Assembly: GCA_023388935.1 (NCBI GenBank)
Contig: JAEWFG010000326.1
Span: 1 to 15,808 of the forward strand
Reading direction: 5' to 3'
Source of the DNA: Pseudomonadota bacterium
GTDB lineage: Bacteria; Pseudomonadota; Alphaproteobacteria; Rhizobiales; Xanthobacteraceae
Length of the DNA: 15,808 nt
The notes under the pieces: generated by a model
The model's database searches: none
What the model was told of the DNA's origin: nothing
What the model saw: the letters and a program-made list of their open reading frames with translations, nothing else
Made by a program: the position numbers and the translations under genes
Shown: positions 12,378 through 15,808 of the stretch, piece by piece
How the letters are laid out: each line of letters starts with the position of its first letter
How positions within the stretch are numbered: the stretch's first letter is position 1

Positions 12378-13349
12378 TCAGTGCAGCTTCGGCGCCTTGA
12401 GCAGCTTGAAGCGGTCGGTCGACGTCACCGTGACGTCGAAGGTGACACCTTCGTGGTGCACCGTGAGGGGCACATCGACGCCGGCGGGGCCAAGCGCCCA
12501 CATCTTCTTGTAGAAACCGGTCTGGCTCGTGACCTTCTCGCCGTCGACCGCGAGGATGACGTCGCCGGTCTTCAGCTCGGCGCGCGCGGCCGGACCGTTG
12601 GCGGAGATCCCGATCACCACCACGCGGTTGTCGATCTCGGTCGAGTAGAGTCCGAGCCAGGGCCGGGCCGGCTTGTTGACGCGGCCGAACTTGCGCAGAT
12701 CGTCCAGGATCGGCTTCAACAGATCGATCGGCACGATCATGTTGACGTGTTCGGCCTTGTCGTCACGTTCGCGCTCGAGCTGGAGCGAGCCGATGCCGAT
12801 CAACTCGCCGCGCTCGTTGAGCAAGCCCGTGCCGCCCCAGTTCGGGTGCGCGGGATAGGTGAAGACGGCTTCGTCGAGCAGATACTCCCAGTAGCCCGCG
12901 AATTCCTGCTTGGCCACGATCTGGCTCGCGACCGAGCGCGTGCGGCCGCCGGCGCCGCCGACCACGACGCGGTCGCCGATCCGGGCCTCCGCCGAGTTGC
13001 CGAGCGGCAAGGGTTCGACGTCGAGTTGGCCGAGCGCCTGCACCAGGCCAAAGCCAGTGACGGCATCGAAGCCCAGCACGTGTCCTTCAACCACGCGCCC
13101 GTCGCCAACGTGCAGCCATACCGACTCCGCTTCGGTGATGAGATAGCCGATGGTCAGCACCAGCCCGTCGTCGATCACGACGCCGTTGCCGGCGCGTTCG
13201 GTGCCCAGCGTCTCGGCGCTGAAGGCGTCCGGGGGGATGATGGCGTGCAGCCCGACGACTGAGGCAAGCGCGCGGTCGAGATCGAAACCGTAGTCGCTCG
13301 CACGCGGCTGATTGGCCGGCGGCACTCTCCATTCGGTCAGAGCGGGCAT
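12378..13349 (-). CDS. HtrA/DegP-like (S1C) protein with PDZ domain; probable pseudoprotease
   Basis: The 323-residue protein has a trypsin-like domain (about 25-215) and a PDZ domain (about 228-312: WLGLYSTEIDNRVVVIGIS, GPAARAELKTGDVILAVDG). The fold landmarks of HtrA are present: AGNGVVIDDGLVLT, GFDAVTG, PLPLGNS and LLNERGELIGIGS. Yet the catalytic positions differ. The His of LTNxHV aligns with Tyr69 in LTIGYLI, the Asp of the D-x-x-T-D motif with Gly99 in DAVTGFG, and the active Ser of GNSGG falls in PNWGGTG (169-175), which has no serine. No signal peptide or membrane anchor is present, whereas typical HtrA proteins are periplasmic. The start is the ATG at 13349 with AGGAG before it; a longer frame to 13409 has no comparable site. 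First gene of an operon with the hydrolase. Likely a binding or scaffold protein. Confidence 0.85.
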   Translation of the reverse strand: MPALTEWRVPPANQPRASDYGFDLDRALASVVGLHAIIPPDAFSAETLGTERAGNGVVIDDGLVLTIGYLITEAESVWLHVGDGRVVEGHVLGFDAVTGFGLVQALGQLDVEPLPLGNSAEARIGDRVVVGGAGGRTRSVASQIVAKQEFAGYWEYLLDEAVFTYPAHPNWGGTGLLNERGELIGIGSLQLERERDDKAEHVNMIVPIDLLKPILDDLRKFGRVNKPARPWLGLYSTEIDNRVVVIGISANGPAARAELKTGDVILAVDGEKVTSQTGFYKKMWALGPAGVDVPLTVHHEGVTFDVTVTSTDRFKLLKAPKLH

Positions 13350-13631
13350 GGAGTTCTCCTGATCTGCGAGCTTCCTTCGTCGCCGTAAGGGCGCGCGAAG
13401 CAGGCGCAATTTAAGCCCGGCACGGCCGTCTTGAAAGACTTGACCGCAACTATTCCAGATGGCGCGACGCCGATTTCCAAAGATGACAGGAACTGTCCGT
13501 CTAAAGTCGGTAGGCGACGGCCCAATCCGGTATCGGCCGCATGGCTGGTGTCCGGCGAGGTGCTAGGCGGCTTGCAATGAAGCTGCTAACCATTGCGGCT
13601 TCGTTTGGCCAAGAGATCACGGACCGAAGCA
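13350..13631. other. Divergent intergenic region, HtrA-like gene versus M20 gene
   Basis: These 282 bases must contain promoters in both directions. I find -35-like TTGAAA (13431-13436) and TTGACC (13440-13445) on the plus strand but no matching -10 at proper spacing, and no palindrome or EcfG motif. A TTG-initiated extension of the M20 frame to 13593 is not supported. Confidence 0.5.
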
Positions 13632-15050
13632 ATGGATAACCGCAGCGACATCTGGCGTGGCGTCGATACGATCAAGGCGCGTTTCATAGACCTCAGCGAC
13701 AAGGTCTGGGGCATGCCGGAGGTGTGCTACACCGAGGCGCGGTCCGCCGCCGAGCATCTCGCCGAGTTGCGTCATCAGGGTTTCCGCATCACCGAGAACG
13801 TCGCCGGCATTCCGACCGCGCTGATGGGCGAGTGGGGCGAGGGCGGACCGGTCATTGCCTTCATGGGTGAATATGACGCGCTGCCGGGCCTCAGCCAGGA
13901 GGCCGGCGTCGCCGAGCACCGTCCGATCGAAACAGGCGGCCATGGCCATGGCTGCGGTCACAATCTGCTCGGCTCTGCCGCACTCCTCGCCGCGACCGCG
14001 GTGAAGGACTGGCTCGCCGAGAACAAGGTGCAGGGCCGTGTCCGCTATTACGGCTGCCCTGCCGAAGAAGGTGGCGCGGCAAAGGCCTTCATGGTGCGCT
14101 CAGGTGCGTTCGAAGATGCCGACATCGCCATCACCTGGCATCCGCACAGCTTCTGGGAAGTGGCGGTGACGCCATCGCTCGCCAATACGCGCGCGGACTT
14201 CATCTTCACCGGCCGCACCTCGCATGCTGCAGCCTCGCCGCATCTCGGCCGTTCCGCGCTCGATGCGGTGGAATTGATGAATGTCGGCGTGAACTACATG
14301 CGCGAGCACATGCCGAGCGATGCGCGCGTGCATTACGCGCTGCTCGACACCGGCGGCATTGCCCCGAACGTGGTGCAGGCCCATGCACGCGTGCGCTATT
14401 CGATCCGCGCCCGAGATCTCCCGGGCATGACCGACCTGGTCGGACGCGTGAGCAAGATCGCGGAGGGCGCGGCACTGATGACCGAGACCAAGGTCGAGAT
14501 GAAGATCATCTCCGCGGTCTCCAACATCCTGCCGAATGCGCCGCTGGAGCAGGCGTTGCATCGGGTGATGGAAGAACTCGGACCGCCGCATTTCGACGAC
14601 GCGGACAAGGGTTTTGCCACCCAGATCCGTGCGACGCTGAGCGACAAGGACATCGCGTCGGTCTATTACGCGATCGGCATGGAGCCGACCGATCGGCCGC
14701 TGGCCGACTTCCTGGTGCCGCTCGATGCCAAGCGCAACCCGCTGGTCGGCTCGACCGACGTCGGCGACGTGAGCTGGGTGGTGCCGACCGTGCAGGTCCA
14801 TGCACCCACGGTTGCAATCGGTACACCCTTCCACACCTGGCAGGTGGTGGCGCAGGGCAAGAGCGCACACGCCCACAAGGCCATGGTGCAGGCGGCCAAG
14901 GCGATGGCTGGTATCGGTATCAAGGCGTTGACGGATCCGGAGCTGATCAAGGCCGCCAAGGCTGACCTCAAGAAGCGGACGGCCAAGACTCCCTATGTCT
15001 GCCCGCTGCCCGATCACGTCGCGCCGCCGCTCAACATGTCCGTGGCGTAG
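13632..15050 (+). CDS. M20-family amidohydrolase, AbgB-like (p-aminobenzoyl-glutamate hydrolase subunit B type)
   Basis: The 472-residue protein matches M20D amidohydrolases of the AbgB type (E. coli AbgB is 481 aa). Metal-site motifs are visible: GHGHGCGHNLLG (C108, H110), GCPAEEGG (E145-E146), AITWHPH (H170) and GTPFHTWQ near the end (H401). The lid/dimer domain lies at about 190-310 with RADFIFTGRTSHAAASPHLGRSALDA. It would cleave an amide bond in an N-acyl amino acid or aminobenzoyl-glutamate in the cytoplasm. No AbgA-like partner is visible in the window. The start is the ATG at 13632, which begins the normal family N-terminus; the ribosome site is weak. A peptide-type substrate-binding protein follows 260 bases later on the same strand, hinting at uptake and hydrolysis of the same compound. 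Confidence 0.9.
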   Translation: MDNRSDIWRGVDTIKARFIDLSDKVWGMPEVCYTEARSAAEHLAELRHQGFRITENVAGIPTALMGEWGEGGPVIAFMGEYDALPGLSQEAGVAEHRPIETGGHGHGCGHNLLGSAALLAATAVKDWLAENKVQGRVRYYGCPAEEGGAAKAFMVRSGAFEDADIAITWHPHSFWEVAVTPSLANTRADFIFTGRTSHAAASPHLGRSALDAVELMNVGVNYMREHMPSDARVHYALLDTGGIAPNVVQAHARVRYSIRARDLPGMTDLVGRVSKIAEGAALMTETKVEMKIISAVSNILPNAPLEQALHRVMEELGPPHFDDADKGFATQIRATLSDKDIASVYYAIGMEPTDRPLADFLVPLDAKRNPLVGSTDVGDVSWVVPTVQVHAPTVAIGTPFHTWQVVAQGKSAHAHKAMVQAAKAMAGIGIKALTDPELIKAAKADLKKRTAKTPYVCPLPDHVAPPLNMSVA

Positions 15051-15310
15051 AATTTCGTCTCGATACTTCGTCTGGGGCGGCGAACAAATTTTTCGCAGTG
15101 CGAAAGGGATTCCAGCGAGTTTTGACGCCGGATTGCCGAGCGCGTGGGCTGCGGAACACGGTTTTGCCCAACGGACAGCCAGAACACCGTTAGCACACAC
15201 ACGGTCGCAGTTGACGTGCGGCCTATTCGGTGTGCCATCTACCGCCAGCGAAAACCGGGCGGTCGCCTCGCGGCGCCTGCACCGATAAGGGAACCAGACG
15301 GGGGACAACG
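15051..15310 (+). other. Intergenic region upstream of the substrate-binding protein
   Basis: The 260 bases contain no credible ORF. TTGACG at 15211-15216 is a fair -35, with only a weak -10 (GCCATC or CCATCT) 17 or 18 bases on. The gap is long enough that the M20 gene and the binding protein may be separately transcribed. Confidence 0.4.
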
Positions 15311-15808
15311 ATGCTGGATAAAGAACTGCGTTCGATGATCGGCAAGGTGAAGGACGGGCGGATGGATCGCCGCGCCTTCATCAAGCGCATGGCCGCGGTC
15401 GGCCTCACGGCTCCCCTTGCCAACCAGATCCTCGCGCTCGGCGGCGTCGCCATGGCCGAAGGTCCCCAGGTCTATAAGCCGACCAAGCGCGGCGGCGGTG
15501 CGCTGAAGCTGTTGTGGTGGCAGGGCCCGACCCTGCTCAATCCGCATTTCGCCACCGGTACCAAGGACCAGGACGGCGCGCGCCTGTTCTACGAGCCGCT
15601 CGCCTGTTGGGATCCCGACGGCAACATGAAGCTGGTTCTGGCAGCCGAGATCCCCTCCATCCAGAACGGCGGCCTGGCTGCCGACGGCAAGTCGGTGACC
15701 TGGAAACTGAAGCCGGGCGTCAAATGGCATGACGGCAAGCCGTTCACCGCCGACGACGTCGTGTTCAACTGGGAATACGCTACGGATCCGGCAACCTCCG
15801 CGCTGACC
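15311..15808 (+). CDS. ABC transporter substrate-binding protein, peptide type (SBP_bac_5), 5' part; cut by the window end
   Basis: The first 166 residues are visible, with no stop before the window edge. The start MLDKELRSMIGKVKDGRMDRRAFIKRM carries a twin-arginine motif D-R-R-A-F-I-K about 18 residues in, followed by a hydrophobic segment ending LALGGVAMA, so export is probably by Tat. The mature start LKLLWWQGPTLLNPHFATGTKD, then FYEPLACWDPDGNMKLVLAAEIPS and VTWKLKPGVKWHDGKPFTADDVVFNWEYATDP, is the classic N-lobe of DppA/OppA-type proteins. It binds peptides or similar solutes in the periplasm for an ABC importer; permease and ATPase genes would be expected to the right. GGGGA lies a few bases before the ATG. 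Confidence 0.93.
   Translation, partial: MLDKELRSMIGKVKDGRMDRRAFIKRMAAVGLTAPLANQILALGGVAMAEGPQVYKPTKRGGGALKLLWWQGPTLLNPHFATGTKDQDGARLFYEPLACWDPDGNMKLVLAAEIPSIQNGGLAADGKSVTWKLKPGVKWHDGKPFTADDVVFNWEYATDPATSALT

Noticed and set aside
12084..13262. 392-codon plus-strand ORF over the HtrA-like gene
   Set aside because: It is antisense to a protein with clear HtrA and PDZ landmarks; its translation is repetitive in Asp, Val and Arg.
13350..13409. Longer start for the HtrA-like protein, adding an Arg-rich segment
   Set aside because: It has no ribosome site, while ATG at 13349 has AGGAG at ideal spacing; the added residues are not a signal peptide.
14100..15308. 402-codon minus-strand ORF over the M20 gene
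   Set aside because: It is antisense to the AbgB-like protein with its metal-binding motifs.
1..15808. CRISPR array, toxin-antitoxin pair, phage or defence island
   Set aside because: No regularly spaced direct repeats, integrase, phage structural or defence-type genes were seen; the only mobile trace is the IS tail at 1-126.

Overview
The window reads as chromosomal DNA of a high-GC alphaproteobacterium, most likely Bradyrhizobium or a close relative in the Nitrobacteraceae. This rests on codon use, the RopB/Omp25-like porin, a PsiF-type secreted protein, a small membrane protein behind an EcfG-type stress promoter, and many intergenic palindromes. No database search was possible, so the genus is an inference. 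Most of the region looks like ordinary core or near-core genome. There is no CRISPR array, prophage, integrase or complete mobile element.

Layout. Positions 1-111 are the end of an IS5-type transposase, followed by a 13-bp palindrome (126-166). The window then holds a 924-residue DUF2235 hydrolase with membrane segments (164-2938, minus), two small unknown proteins (3180-3407 and 3624-3926, minus) and tRNA-Leu(CAA) (4096-4180, minus), whose CCA end lies inside a long inverted repeat. Next come dsbB (4339-4890, plus), an AbrB-family membrane protein (4956-6041, minus), a PsiF-repeat protein (6143-6430, minus) divergent from a two-module Cys-MKW-Cys secreted protein (6634-7101, plus), and an outer-membrane beta-barrel protein (7291-8061, minus).

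From 8.5 kb a TetR regulator (8502-9050, minus) faces two hot-dog thioesterase genes (9159-9593 and 9597-10073, plus) across a gap with two related 18-bp palindromic operators. This is a self-contained regulator/enzyme module. A DsbA-family oxidoreductase with a twin-arginine-like signal follows (10257-10916, plus) and ends at a hairpin shared with a 68-residue membrane protein (10996-11202, minus). That small gene has a clear GGAAC-N17-CGTT EcfG promoter.

A two-gene minus-strand unit follows: an HtrA-like protein with a PDZ domain (12378-13349), then an alpha/beta hydrolase (11285-12355). The HtrA-like protein appears to have lost all three catalytic residues, so it is probably a pseudoprotease. 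This pair is the best candidate here for something undescribed. The window closes with an AbgB-like M20 amidohydrolase (13632-15050, plus) and the start of a peptide-type ABC substrate-binding protein (15311-15808, plus), which suggests uptake and cleavage of peptides or N-acyl amino acids.

A second theme is periplasmic thiol chemistry. DsbB, a DsbA-like protein and two secreted proteins with paired cysteines lie within about 6.6 kb, but they are not one operon.
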